This document shows, in pieces, positions 22,718-35,229 of a stretch of DNA of 64,000 nt. Position numbers and translations under genes: made by a program. The notes beneath the pieces were generated by a model. The model was not told where the DNA came from, did not search any database, and was given only the letters and a program-made list of their open reading frames with translations. The stretch comes from Fragum whitleyi (taxonomy: Eukaryota > Mollusca > Bivalvia > Cardiida > Cardiidae): NCBI GenBank assembly GCA_948146395.1, contig OX411559.1, positions 2,112,001 through 2,176,000 on the forward strand, written 5' to 3'. The stretch's first letter is position 1. Every line of letters starts with the position of its first letter.

Positions 22718-23501
22718 GTAGGTTTTGTTGAGGATTGAAGCAGGTCCATAGTTTTGAGATTTTGTGAGCCTGAAACTTAAAAATGAGTAACAGGGACTCA
22801 TTAAACTATCTGATCCGAGTCCCTTGGAACCTGCGGGAATTATCTTCAGAGAAGTATTCTTTCATGAAAATGCGCCCATAAATTTCATGTCTAAGGTAAA
22901 GATCGTTTACCTTTTATCACGTTAATTCTCGATTTTTTTTCATAAGTTGACTAAAACGGGTTGTTTTCTAAATCGGACTAGTCGATAATTAAGGATTAAT
23001 TAATTAAAGAAAGGACTTTTTCGGTCCCAGTATGGAATATTACGTATCACTACGGATAGAACTGTTTCGTAGCTTCTCCGTGGCTTCTATCCGTGAATGT
23101 GTGACATAGGTATGAGTGAAGTTCTCAGCGTAAATGAAATAAGGATTTTGTTAAATGGCTCGTATAGAAGTTAGAACCGTAGTTGTACGGTACATATATG
23201 TATATTTGTGTAATATCCGAATCTGTGGCACAATTCTATTTTCTGAAAATTTTTACAGCTTAATCATACGGTTTTATTAAAGACGACAATTATTTCAGGA
23301 ATATAAAGTGGGCTAAAATTTTCGCACATTAACTGTGAACGTATCTATTAACGCCTGCCTTATCTTTTCTTCAGATCACGAATTTAAGTTCGAGTGATAC
23401 ATGTAGCACTTTATGAAATTCTATAGTAGAGCTAAAATAGACCATCTTGGAAGTTTTAACTGTGTCATTACACACTCGACTCGACATGAGAAGGGCCGTT
23501 A

Positions 23502-23929
23502 CAGTTAAACACATCGTGAAATTGACAATCGCTCCGATCAAAAATATTCGACATCGATCACTCAGCGCTCAATTCATTCGTTCCAAACACTCACTCAAAT
23601 CGATCAAAATCGCTCAAAAATCATTTGAAAACGTTTCGAAAGTGTCAAAGACGATCAACATTTAATTCAAATTGACCAAATCATTCTACGATTTTATTGG
23701 CTGGTGTGCATTTTAAAGTGTCTGATTGTTCCGAGAACACACTTAAACAGTCAAGTACGTATATTTCATTAACGGGAGGTAATTAATATCGCTAATTTTG
23801 TTCAAAATTAGCGATTTTGGAATACTTCCCTTTAATTTCAACCAAAACTCGCTCCACACACTCATTCAAATTCATTCCAAAATCATTCGAAATTTATTCA
23901 TCTTGTCTATTTCACGATGTTCTAAACTG
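23502..23929 (+). mobile_element. TA/CAGTT MITE, complete copy (duplication copy 2)
   Basis: Same insertion as 17786-18213, with the same flanking TA (23500-23501, 23930-23931). Only scattered substitutions separate the two, for example CGCTCCACACA here against CGCTACACACA. Confidence 0.85.
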
Positions 23930-24605
23930 TACTTTTAAACATTCGTTTGTACGTATTCTTGAAAATTAATCATTTACAAATGCCATTCTGAATTCTGAAA
24001 AAAAGTATGTTTTCATTACTGATAACCTATGATCTTTCCTGCGTTCAATATGATAACGTTCTTGAAATGTTACCCCGCTTTGCACATGCACTAATGATAT
24101 ATTTTATGTAACCTTTGAGAACGTATAATTATCCAGAGTATCCGAGACACAAAAAGGACAAAAGAGGAATTTTACTAATGAAAGTATTAAAAAAATTATC
24201 TATTAAAGGTTAACTACATGTAACATACATGTATCTGATAAAGTCATAAGCATAAAAGGTTACAGATAAATTTGGCTGTTAACGCGTTTTTTGTCAGATC
24301 GCGGTGACTGGAGCATTTATCAATGTGTTCCTGATATGTGTCGCCCCAAGAAATACCATGACATTATTTACAAGTCCCAGCTGCTATCCCACAGACATTT
24401 AGGTTTACGATTATCCACCCACAATACCGTAAAGGATATACGCCGAACATCGTACCAATGACACCCATGGTTGAAGATACAGTTAACTATTGTGAAACAT
24501 TGTTGGCCTGACACTCATTACTTTTCGTACACTTTCGTTAATATCCGCGAGGTTATTAAAAAAAATTCTTTGAACATCACATAAAATAATGAAATTGTTA
24601 GAACT

Positions 24606-24687
24606 GGGTCCGTAGCGCAGTGGTCTAAACCGTTTGACACTTAGATTTATTGATCTGACGGACCAGGTTCAAATACGTACGCAGTCG
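24606..24687 (+). mobile_element. tRNA-like Pol III segment (duplication copy 2)
   Basis: Identical in boxes A and B to 18884-18965. Its presence at the same place shows it predates the duplication. Confidence 0.5.
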
Positions 24688-25514
24688 GATACAGTGTTGT
24701 TGTTCTTTTTTTCTCTCTCAACTTAATTTAATTTTATGATTAATCAAATGGACAGTTTTATTGTCTCTTGAATTTCTTGTTTGTAATATTCTATATTACA
24801 GTTTTTTTCCAAATCAAATGCCTCATTACTTTAATTTTCATGTAATTAATAAGCTGTTATCACTTATTCAAGCTGAGGCCACGAGGTTTTTGATCGTCAA
24901 CTTAGCCTTTTTTGTTTCTCTAAAGCAGCAACTAACTGACTCAGTTGAATTATCTTCTAAATCTTTCGATTATGACATTTAATGCCAATAATATTATTAC
25001 TATTTTTCATTGCTTGTCGTTACATCTGTTAATTCCTTTTTACGGAATTCTTTATCAATTTCTCATTTATTTTGAAGGGTCTGATAAATTCATTCTGTAT
25101 TTTTTTCTAAAAAACCAAAACATTTTCTGTTGTGCCTAGGCTTATTATCAATAAGAAACCGCTTGATGCTGAATATCAAACGGACAGCCCACACAGAACG
25201 ATGAACAAAATAAAGCAAACTGTGTCGTGCTTTTTTATAAACAAAAATTTGAATTACACCCACTAAAAGTAACTTCGTATTAACAAAAACACACAAAAAA
25301 AAAAGAATAAGGCGAGAAAGAGATTCGATCTTCGGACCTCTGCATTGCAATTTCCCGACCTTTCACCTATAGCTGTGTCTGGTCACTTATCACAATTGTG
25401 TATATTTTGTTATTTGAATGTACTGTTCGCGTATTTTGAATCTATATAAGGAAGTGGGTTCCGAATATCAATGAAGGTCAACAGGAATATTAAATGAGTG
25501 ACAGGTCAACAATG

Positions 25515-25983
25515 TTTCACAATACATCGTAAAATTGACCTTTAACTCAATCAAAACAATTCTACATCGCTCACTTAGCGATCCATTAATTAATTAATTC
25601 ATTAATTAATTAATTAATTCATTCATTCATTCATTCATTCATTCATTCATTCATTCCAGACACTCACTCAAACCATTCAAAAACGCTCAGAACTCACCGA
25701 ATAAAATATAACAACAATTTCGTTCAAAATTAAAATAGCTGGGGAAAAAAATATCTGGATTTCACTTTTTTAATTTGAATTGTAAGCGTCTGATTGATTC
25801 TTGAAGAAATAGGGAGATATCTATAGAACTCGTATGTATGTTTTATTAACGGGAGGTAATCAATATTGCTTATTTTGTTCATCCATTAAATTCACTCAAA
25901 AGTCGCTCCACACATTTATACAATTTCATTCCTAAATCATTTCATCATCATTCACCTTGTCAATTTCACGATGTTGTTAACTC
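25515..25983 (+). mobile_element. TA/CAGTT MITE with one palindrome arm deleted (duplication copy 2)
   Basis: Same insertion as 19801-20416. After TTGCTTATTTTGTTCATC it jumps straight to CCATTAAATTCACTC, removing the inverted partner that copy 1 retains. Loss of one hairpin arm is a common deletion outcome at palindromes. Confidence 0.82.
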
Positions 25984-26182
25984 TAAGTCTTATTCAAGAT
26001 TAAGAAAATCTTCATGTCCAAATAACGGCTGGCGAATCACGTGATACAGCAAGTTAAGAAAACCGTCAATAACTCTGTTTAAACGTAACCCATTTTGAAT
26101 TCGGGTTGAAGCAGAGACGGTTGGAAAATATCAGTAATATGTTGAATGTAACAGATCTTTTGAAATTCTGCTGACAAAAAGA

Positions 26183-27692
26183 AAACAAGAGTACCTTTGG
26201 CCCTGGTCCGCTCACCTGAGTCTAGCACATAAGGGTATATAAGTCGTTGGTTTTTTTGGAGGGGACCACCTATGAAACATTTCTGTACAATTTGGTGTAA
26301 ATTAGCCCAGTAGTTTAGGACAAGATGTCGTTTAAAGAAATTGTTGACGGAAGCCAGACGACAACCAAATGACGGAAGCTGGACAAAAGGGTGATCAGAA
26401 TACCTCACATGAACACTCTGTGCTCAGGTGAGCTACAAAAAAGTTCAAATGTTAAAATTGACCCGAAGTACTACCCTCACCCCCCTGTTGCTTCGCACCT
26501 TGTTGCCCAAAAGTCATAATGGCTGTTTAAATTAAGTTTTATGAGCTGATTATTCTATATCAAATGAAAAAGCTGTAGAAATTCTGGTTCAGTAGAATTT
26601 TTAACAATTGTTAAATTTACCACAAAGCACTCCCCCCCTCCCCTTGGGTCTCTGCCCCTGGTCACAAAACAATCATGACTATATCTTTTTTGATTAACGT
26701 ATTTGTAACTATGTAAAAAAGGGTCTATGAGCTGATCATCCTTGCCAAATATAAAGGTTGTAGGGATTCTGGTTCAGAAGAAGAAGAAGGTTATGGATTT
26801 ATTTTTTTAAACAAAGTACTACCCCTTCCCCCAAGGCTTCGCACCTGGTGGCCCAACAGTTTTAGAATTAGCTATTCTAATTATGGTCCATATGCTGATC
26901 ATCATTGCTATTTTTAAATCTGTAGGGCTTCTGGTTTCGAAGAAGAAGGTTAAAGATTTAAGAATTGCTATGAAAAGCTATCCTCCCGCCCCCTGATGCT
27001 CCGCACCTGGTGGTCAAACATTCATGATTTTAGCTATTTTAGATAGGGTCTATGAGCTGAACATTCATGTCAAAGATAAAGGCTGTAGGGATTCTGGTTC
27101 ATCAGAAGAAGACAGTTAAAGATTTCAAAATTTTCAACAAAGTACTCCCCCCCCCAGATACTCTGCACCTTGTGGCCGAACAGTCCTGATTTTAATTATT
27201 TCAATTAAGGTTATAACTTGATCATCTATGCCAATTTTCAAGTCTGTGGGGCTCCTGGTTCCGAAGAAGAAGAAGGTTAAAGATTACAAAATTTACCCAA
27301 AGTACTACCCCCTCCCCCCCTGGTGCTCCGCACCTGGTGGCCCAACAGATATGATTTTATCTATTTTAATTCAGGTCTATGAACTGATCATACATGCCAA
27401 ATTATTAGTCGGTAGGACTCCTGGTTGAGAAGAAGAAGAATTTTTAAGATTTTCTTAAAATTTCTCCTTTTGTTGCCATAGCAACCAGGGTTTTTCATGG
27501 ATTTCAATTCCTTTAGCTATTTTGGAAGGGGATCACCTAAGCAACATTTCTGTAAAATTTGGTGTTAATTGGCCTAGTAGTTTAGGAGGAGATGTCGTTT
27601 AAAGAAATTGTTAACGGACGACCGACGGACGGCCGCCGGACAAAAGTTGTTCACAATAGCTCACATGAACACTTCGTGCTCAGGTGAGCTAA
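26183..27692 (+). mobile_element. Helitron-like element pair (duplication copy 2)
   Basis: Same structure as 20618-22075: a short element ending near 26437, then the tandem-repeat core ending CACTTCGTGCTCAGGTGAGC. It keeps 46 bp (GAGAAGAAGAAGAATTTTTA onward) between two GTTG repeats that copy 1 has lost. Confidence 0.68.
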
Positions 27693-28349
27693 AATTATTG
27701 ACGACCAAGTAAAATACTTACTTGCTAGTCAAAAACTCTTTGTCGTTAGATTTTTTAGCCTGGTTTAGCAGGCCGTAGGAAACAACCCTGTATCCTGGAA
27801 AATGTCTAGAAAAAGATAATTCAGTCAAAAACCGAACAGCGTGTGTACTAGGTGGCTTTTTTGTGCTAACGCACGCGCAAAAAGTAGGTCAGGTATTCGT
27901 CATCAACTTTTGTACGACAAGAAATGCTTAGTGTGTTCAACGCAGTGCTTGCATATCACTACGCTGCGATAAAATCAAAGTACTGATAGTACTGAAGGCA
28001 AGGAAACTGAATAGACGAAACAATACACGAGGTCAATTTTGAAAAGAAGAAAATGCTGCTTACTAACACTTTCTCCCACCCCCCCCCCCCCCCCCCTAAT
28101 ATTATCCACCCTTTCTGCAACAAATTTTACTTATTTGTCCACATATTGTATGTAAGCTGCAACCCATTACGATTTGGATCTGTCTAAACATTTGTCGTCT
28201 GTAATGGATTAATCTAAATTAGAAAAACTTAAAAGCCTTATCCCATCCCTAAACCCATAAACAGACGGTATAATTTTAGATTGGGCCAACTTGGAAGAGG
28301 TTGCAGATAATATATCAACATGAGTGTAATTTGATATATATCTAGGGTA

Positions 28350-29689
28350 TAAATTAAAAAATAATGGGGTATGAGTGTGAGTGGACCATATTGTGGGAAA
28401 GGGAACAATTGACCCTATCAATTTCTTCAGTATGATACACCTTCTGTATGGAGTTCAATTCAATGTAAAAGAAAGAGCCGACGAACTTGTACCCCTAGAA
28501 AAACAGCATTACTTCGATTTTAGACGGAATATCCGAATGGATAAATTGACTAAACTCAAATTATAAAGACGCGAGTTGCGCTTGTCTGCAAAGCGGTATC
28601 GGGCGTAGTAATCTATGCCTTGGGAATAAGTTATTTTTGGCGGACTCAGCGCTATAAAAAAGAGCATACCGTTCGACATTTTTCCTTTGAAATGAGTTCG
28701 GAATGTTGCTTGCGATCCCTTTAGATAAATGGAACCCTTGGTTCCCCTCCCCTTAAAAAAGCCTGGCTAAAAAAATTGTAAAATTGGAGTGCATGCCTCC
28801 AAATGTCACCTTGTCTCTTTATAAACCAGGCCTTCAGCGCTTTTAGCGTTTTAATTACAATATCTTACGCATCCAGGAAGTCTGTTGTGTTTTTCCACAT
28901 TCTCTGCCTCAAACCTTTGTCCAGTACGTCAAGTATTTACAAAATTATTTGAAATTTCAAAAAAGCCACAACATAACACTGGCCCTGTAGATCCTGAAAC
29001 AGTTTTGTCTGCAAAAATATGGTCGAGAAAAAAGACAGATTGTTGTAGAACGGTCTAAAAAATGAAACTTCTTATTTAGCTAGTTTCTCACTCATACAAA
29101 TGGTTGACAGACACTAATGTGGAAAATTGCGGAGTGCAAAAGTCAACCTTCGGAATGAATTATTAGATAATTATATGTTTTTTTTTTTTTTTTTTTTTTT
29201 TTGTTAATTTACTGCAGAGTAGTACACGGCGGAAAAACAAGTGACACAGCAATTTCAGAACATAATTATATTTATACGTGACCAATTTGAAGAAGTGAAT
29301 GTTGACAGTGTCAGAGTCAGCAATCTGAATGTGGTAGATCTTTTAACATTTATCTGATAAAAAAGTTAATGACGACCAAGTAATTTTTTATCAGTAGAGT
29401 TTTTAAACATCTTCCAAATCCATCAAATCCCTGGCGTTTTTCCGCGTTCTCTCCTTCAAACATTTTTTTCAATCCTTCAAGTTTTTACAGAATTATTTAA
29501 AATAATATCAAAATCTGTGACACGTGATTCCCCGCTGTCTAGTAGTAGAGCCGAAACTGAATAAGTTGGGCAGATAGGTTCGAGTCTTTTTGTGCTACAA
29601 GTTTGTTATGCAAAGTATTTCTGAGATCTAGCCTACAAATAGTGATTGGAGAAAATTAATTATACCACAATGCTGTCAAGAAACTGACC
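28350..29689. other. Gene-free stretch with a diverged internal repeat and a poly-T run
   Basis: About 120 bp at 28855-28970 (CCAGGAAGTCTGTTGTGTTT onward) resembles 29395-29510, so an old local duplication is likely. A pure T run of about 25 lies near 29178-29202. A 61-codon frame at 28381-28566 shows no recognisable domain. Confidence 0.45.
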
Positions 29690-31110
29690 AGGTGAATGAT
29701 TTGGGGATTTTAATTCGAGTGAGAGTGGTGAGCGAGTTTATGACGACATTAAAGACAAGTTATAGAATATCACCAATTAGTTCAAAATGAACCCATTTAT
29801 AAAATCTCCATACTGTTCTCTAGATAGATAATTCTTTCTTCGTGGATTAATCAGGTACTTTAGAATGCATGAAAGTAAATAAAATCATGGAATTTTGGTC
29901 TTAAAGAATAAAGATGGAAAGCGTTTGAATCGATTTCGGAGCGTCTTTTAACAAATTCGTAGCATCAAAATTGATCAAAATAACTCGCTAGGCGCTCCAA
30001 AAATGTACTCAAACGCACCACCCAAAAAACTTAACACATTATCAAGAACAATAAATTTTTCAACCGAATCCTCTTTGGTTGTCTTTCAACCTATAAAGGA
30101 ACACGTCAACATAATCTATAAGATATCGCTGTTTATTTAGTGGACCCTTAGGCTAGCTAATCTGAACTGCGTTTTTGAAACAAGTTTTGAATTGCAGCAT
30201 TAAAAGCAAAATTTCTTAGAGAGCGAAAAAATAGCATTACATTTCACATTCGTTTTAAGCTAAAAGGTTTAAAGTGACCTCGACTGTGATATGATGTGGA
30301 TCTAACTAAGAACCATACATTAAGCTCAAAGTATCGTAAATAACGATTTGGTGCTAGTATTTTCGAGTGATTTGAATCCCGAATGTCACGGTTACGTCCA
30401 AAAGGGGTATCGAGGGCAATGTGCAGACCTTAAAAGTGAATTAGAGCTAGCGAATACTCAAATCGTCTTTCTGGACTATGACAACCGATCTATAAAGTGG
30501 TAGCCAATAAATTGTACCGAGTAAGTGTTTTATTAACCATGAATCAAAAGTCGGAAAGGATTTACGAACTACTTTTCAGATTTAAGACTTTTTCACCATT
30601 TTCTTAAGTCATAGTTTCGGAACCAGCCCCGTCTCCACGGTAATTCTAGTATTATTGTGTAGTAATTTGTCCATTGTAAATATATATAGATTTATACTAT
30701 TCATGACTGATGTTGCAGCTCATAAACAAAAAAAATACGCAAAAATAGATGGTGCGTTTTCATTGCGTTTCAGAATAAATCTATATTCCGAACGCTGAAC
30801 CCGATCATTCAATAACGCTCCGAAATTGCTCAAAAATGATAACAAATTGTTAAAAAAAAATCATCAAATCGATCAAAATAAGTACATGATTTTATTGGCT
30901 TGGGTTTGTTTTTAAGCGTCTGATTTGATCGTGAAGACAAATAATCATTTCAGTACAAAGGGATGAACAAATTATCGCTGACCGGTCGATAGTATCGATT
31001 TTATTTTACTTCACTTGAAAATCGTTCAAAACTCTCTCCACACACCCATTCATTGTCGTACCAAAAACATGTCAATGTTACGATGTTCCTTACTGCAAAA
31101 TCATTAGGGG
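29690..31110. other. Gene-free stretch with decayed TA/CAGTT MITE pieces
   Basis: CTGACCAGGTGAATGATTTG at 29687 and ACGACATTAAAG near 29745 resemble one MITE end. Sequence from about 30785 to 31085 (CGCTCCGAAATTGCTC, ATGATTTTATTGGCTTGG, GTCTGATTTGATCGTGAAGA, ATGTTACGATGTTCCTTACT) is a heavily mutated plus-strand copy. Nothing else was recognised. Confidence 0.5.
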
Positions 31111-31495
31111 CCCGTTTTACTAAACTTCTTTCGAAATAATTAATCGTAAGTCAAAATCACAAATCGTATCTGGTGTTTTTATTCATTTTTAGATTCTGTC
31201 TTGCAATATCTCATTGGAATCGTCTTTAGGAGACGATTCAGGTGAGAAATTGCATGTCAGAGTTCCACAGTTCGTCACTACTGTAGAATCCACTTTAAAT
31301 CTTGACTTACGCAAAAAATGATCGTAAGATGTTTAGTATAACAGGCCCTAGGTGTCTATTTTTGCTAGGGAAACAAGATGTGTTTGTTAAACACCAATGC
31401 CCCCGCAACTGCCATTTTTTGGAACAGTAGTTTGATACATGAATATGGAAAACCTAAATTTAAGTCCTTTGATTATCGAAAACTACAGCTTCATA

Positions 31496-31931
31496 CAGTC
31501 AATTACATCGTGAAATTGACATTCACCTCAATCAAAACCATTCTAAATCGTTCACTCGGCGTTCCATTCATTCATTCCAAACACTCACTCAAACCATTCA
31601 AAAACGATCATACCCATTGAAAAATGTAGAACCAACAACGTCATTCAATTAAATTTTGACAAAGAAAAATCGCGATTTCACTGACATAATCCAAATTGAA
31701 AGCGTCTAATAGGTTCTTGAAGATATAGGAAGCTATGTATAGAAATCGTAGGCATTTTTTATTAAAGGGAGGTAACCAATATCGTTTATTTTGTTCATCC
31801 TTAACAAAATTTGCGATATAGTATTATCTCTCATTAATTTCACTCAAAACTCGACCCACACACTTATTCAGTTTCATTCCTAAATTATTCCAAAATCATT
31901 CACCTTGTCAATTTCACGATGTTGTTAACTA
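31496..31931 (+). mobile_element. TA/CAGTT MITE, complete copy
   Basis: The left end CAGTCAATTACATCGTGAAA follows TA (31494-31495); the right end is ATTTCACGATGTTGTTAACTA next to TA. The core palindrome GGGAGGTAACCAATATCG has its partner CGATATAGTATTATCTCTC. All internal landmarks are in order. Confidence 0.85.
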
Positions 31932-31949
31932 TACCACTTTCCAACATCA

Positions 31950-32170
31950 AGTGTCTTACCAATTAAAAATTATACCTAATTGTAAAGTTTTTTATATCAT
32001 CTATGAGTGCCTTTTACGAAATGACTTTGACCTTGATGAAAAGCCTTGGCTTTAGTATGCATGTACAGGTCTTATCATGAGCAATATACATGTTAAACAT
32101 CAAAGCCCTTGTCAATCAGACTAACCAATCCAATATAATGGCAAAAGTTAGTTTTAATTTTACTACATTT
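31950..32170 (+). repeat. Fragment of the TTGACCTTG-type tandem repeat
   Basis: AATGACTTTGACCTTGATG, CTTATCATGAGCAATATAC and AATGGCAAAAGTTAGTTTTA match the unit repeated at 34400-34830, at lower similarity. One to one and a half units. Confidence 0.5.
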
Positions 32171-32400
32171 AACCTTGACGAAAAAAGACTTTTCCTCCTA
32201 CTATGGATAGTGTCTTCAAAAAGTCATCTTCACGAGTCAAGGGGTATCGAATCGATAAGATCTTCTCGAATACCCCTTGACTGAATGAATAGGTATTTTC
32301 TGTACGAATTATTTTTAGCCGACCAATCAAAAGGTCAAACGCGATTTCTGTAACTGCCAATCAGAGAGCTTCTTACAAACAGCATCTATACCGTTTAATC
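32171..32400 (-). mobile_element. Hairpin element family C, copy 1 (minus)
   Basis: The hairpin GTCAAGGGGTATCGA (32236-32250) pairs with TCGAATACCCCTTGAC (32266-32281). The flank ATAGGTATTTTCTGTACGAA, then GACCAATCAAAAGG and GCCAATCAGAG, matches 34205-34400 in reverse complement. Two CCAAT boxes lie in the flank. Confidence 0.6.
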
Positions 32401-33728
32401 TCTATGGCAACCTTTTGTATACCGACGACTGTGTAGATAATCCCTTTACTCCTGGTTTAAAGAAAATGCGTCGCTCTTTTTGTGTGTGTTTTTATTTGGT
32501 GACTGGTTGATTTTTAAATCAACAAAATGGAATTCAAATCCTTTAGTCATAATTTTTTCGAATGCTAAGCTTTTGTTTTCATTATTATTGAACATTGTTT
32601 TTAGTCTTATAATATTTCTATGTAAACTGAAATTACTCTATTTGCAATATATAAAAAAGAAAGTATTGTAATTAAATCACAACCTGTCATCAATGTCGTG
32701 CATTATTACCAAACTGAAATAAAATATGTGCGCTTCCCAACGGTCAAGTTAAGGCACCACTAGATTATAAAATCTTAGATTGTTTCAATTTTAAACACAC
32801 TCTAATTTCAAAAAAAGGAGACAAGAAATTTTAGGTGATGTTTTTTAATCCCTATACTATTTTTGTCGACTTTAAAATAACATGAAATGGTTTTGAGTTA
32901 ATCTATTTCCACCGCCAACACCACTAATACTCCGTCGCGTCGTAAATCAAATTCCGTAATATGTTTGGGAGTAAGAAAACAAACAAAAAATCATTACGAT
33001 ATTTGAAGAAGTAATTTGGAATAAGTAACAAGCAACTATTTTCAGCAATATAAAAAAAACTTAAAATTGTTCTACAGAAGAAAAGTTTAACCCCCACCCC
33101 TTATAAAAAAAATTAATAACATAAAAATATGAGGAAAAATTGGCCAGTTTGTAATTTTTTGTTTTACATTGAAAGCAAATAAATTTCCATAATATATAGA
33201 ATATAGTCAACGGGCGACCAAAACTACTTAATCATAACTTGAATAAGCTGTAGCCACGAGATTTTTGACTGCGCAATCACAATACACGAATGTATCAAAT
33301 ATATAAGAAATGAACATCAAATAATCCCCCTTTTTTAGAAAAAAAGGTGTAATTCGATTTTTATTGATCATTGCACGTTATTGCTTCGTTTAAAACGTCG
33401 CGAATAAATTGTTTCATAGCAAGTTTGAATTTTAAATTTATCGAAACCTTGTGACTACCTACAACACAGGTATCTTTCAAATCAAAATAAATACATATAT
33501 TAAGCATATTAGGTGCTTAAAGAAAAACCTGATGGAAAAGACAAGGGAATTTTCTGAAATAAAGAATTAATATGAAAGTTCAACTTAAATATAATTTCTA
33601 TAAATTATTTCTTAAAGACGGCTTAATTATTGAATTCATTTCAATTTCTAAAATTTCGCGCACTAAAATGTAGAAACATTCTGCTTTATTGGAGTTTCCT
33701 TTCGATGAGGTTTAAATACAGTGCAAAC
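32401..33728. other. Gene-free stretch, nothing recognised
   Basis: AT-rich, with many homopolymer runs. A 63-codon frame at 32480-32671 is hydrophobic but lies in low-complexity AT-rich sequence with no splice or domain support. No element ends were recognised. Confidence 0.45.
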
Positions 33729-33732
33729 TTAA

Positions 33733-33954
33733 CCCTTTCCCGTTTTTCAAAATTTTGGACCTGTCCAAATTCAAAGGTTTTGCAGACGAAAATTTAAAGT
33801 GGATTTAATTTGAAAAATAACCATTCAGTAGGGTAGAAAATAGTGTGGAAAAAAGAAGAAATTGCTTGTCAGGAGCAATTTCTTCTTTTTTCACAATGTT
33901 TCCTTAATCATAAAATCACAGGCACGTAAAAAGCAGGGATTAAACAGCAAAGGG
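33733..33954 (+). mobile_element. piggyBac-like MITE with TTAA duplication, copy 2
   Basis: TTAA at 33729-33732 and 33955-33958 brackets an element starting CCCTTTCCCG and ending AAAGGG. It is nearly identical to 12983-13203, including the AAGAAGAAATTGCTT hairpin, so both inserted fairly recently from one source. Confidence 0.88.
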
Positions 33955-34204
33955 TTAAACCGGTATTTATGGATTAAATAACTTAAAATTTCAAATAAAC
34001 ATTGAAAAACCGTAATACATCGCAGACAAAAAAGCTGAATTCGAGAACCTTTCAATGTACCATCAAATTATTGAAAAAGTAAATTTTCACACTAGTTGTC
34101 CTTTGACAAGATATAGGAATTTCTCACACACCTTTTTGATTGTGTATTTCAGTCTTACTAAGTGTCACTTAAAACTGAAGGGGTTAAGCGCAATTCTAAG
34201 GGTT

Positions 34205-34400
34205 AAATTCACATCTGGCATGTAACCGCGGGGCATATTGACCTAACATACCTCCCGCTTTCGTACCTTTTTGTAAGAAGGTTACTGATTGGTCCGCCGC
34301 GTATTCCGTTCTGTGACGTCACGCGTACAGAAAATACCCATTCAATCAGCCAAGGGTAAGATAAGTAAAACGTTCGTAACCCTTGGCTCGACAAGATGTC
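34205..34400 (+). mobile_element. Hairpin element family C, copy 2
   Basis: The body GTTACTGATTGGTCCGCCGC has a CCAAT box in reverse, followed by TGACGTCA at 34314-34321, then ACAGAAAATACCCATTCAAT and the hairpin AGCCAAGGGTA ... TAACCCTTGGCT (about 34348-34390). It matches 32171-32400 in reverse complement. Confidence 0.6.
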
Positions 34401-34830
34401 AAAAAGTATTGTCCCAAGCAATTATCATGTGAAATATCAAGGCTATATCACATACCAACCAAACAATATGGCCAATGTTAAAGTTTTAATTTTTACATAT
34501 TAAAGCTTGAAAAAATGACCTTGTACTGGACAAAAGAATTTGACCTTGGTATCACATGAAAGATCTTGTCCCAAGCAATCATCATGTGAAATATGAAGGA
34601 TCTCACATTTGCCATTCAAAAATAATGGCCAATGTTAAAGTTTTTATGTTGAAAAAATAGTGACATTGAATTAAAGACCTTGACATTAATACCCAGAAAG
34701 GTCTTGTCACAAGCAATGCTGTATCATTTGCAAATTCAAATATATTGCCAAAGTTAAAGTTTTAATTTTTCACAAATTTGACCTTGAGAAAATGACCTTT
34801 AAGTTTACATATGAAACCCCGGTGGTTAGT
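34401..34830 (+). repeat. Tandem repeat, about 2.5 units of roughly 165 bp
   Basis: Units share CAAGCAATCATCATGTGAAA, ATGGCCAATGTTAAAGTTTT and AATGACCTTG (starts near 34412, 34568 and 34706). Such TTGACCTTG repeats are common in mollusc intergenic DNA. No element ends were identified. Confidence 0.7.
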
Positions 34831-35229
34831 TACGAAAACATAATCAACATTATTTTCGCGAATTAATACATTGTGAGAAATTCTTTCGTCTGGTTCCTAC
34901 ATGATGTCAAATTATCATCATCCTAACAATGAATAATTAAATAAACAACATCATCGTCGAAAGATATCAGAGACTGACCCATTAATTTTTTCTGGATAAA
35001 ATTTTGGTGAACGGGCATTTTTTTAAATGGGACTCAAAACACCAAATATGACATCGACCTCCGGAAATTTGGTATTTGAAAATTGGATTTGGTCTAGCAT
35101 AAATAAATCTAAGGCAGATTTTAAAAACAAAATTTTATAGGAATGTAGAAGAATCATTCCAGATTTAGAAGATAGGAAATATGCGAAAAGTTTTGACCCT
35201 ATTCAGTATGTTTCCTTCTCTGACATGTA

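Larger units (their letters stand above)
17002..22720 (+). repeat. 5.7 kb tandem duplication, copy 1
   Basis: The segment from GTAGGTTTTGTTGAGG to ATATATCTAGGGTA is followed immediately by a second copy. The three junctions share only GTA (17002-17004, 22718-22720, 28347-28349). The copies agree almost base for base, with substitutions roughly every few hundred bases plus a few indels. The unit holds two CAGTT MITEs, a SINE remnant, a tRNA-like segment, a microsatellite and Helitron-like repeats, but no recognised host exon. Confidence 0.92.
22721..28349 (+). repeat. 5.7 kb tandem duplication, copy 2
   Basis: Same order of elements as copy 1. It is about 90 bp shorter overall: the TTAA/ATTC microsatellite is contracted (about 25587-25657), 32 bp of one palindrome arm is missing in the MITE at about 25882, and 46 bp present here (about 27427-27472) is absent from copy 1. 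A poly-C run is longer here (28081-28096). Confidence 0.92.

Noticed and set aside
17731..23665. Identical 72-codon frames in both duplication copies, seemingly a conserved protein
   Set aside because: They translate the CAGTT MITE; identity reflects the recent duplication, not selection on a protein.
20655..26408. Minus-strand frames containing HPFVQLPSFGCRLASVNNFF
   Set aside because: This is the 3' end of the short Helitron-like element read backwards; it appears in both duplication copies and has no domain.
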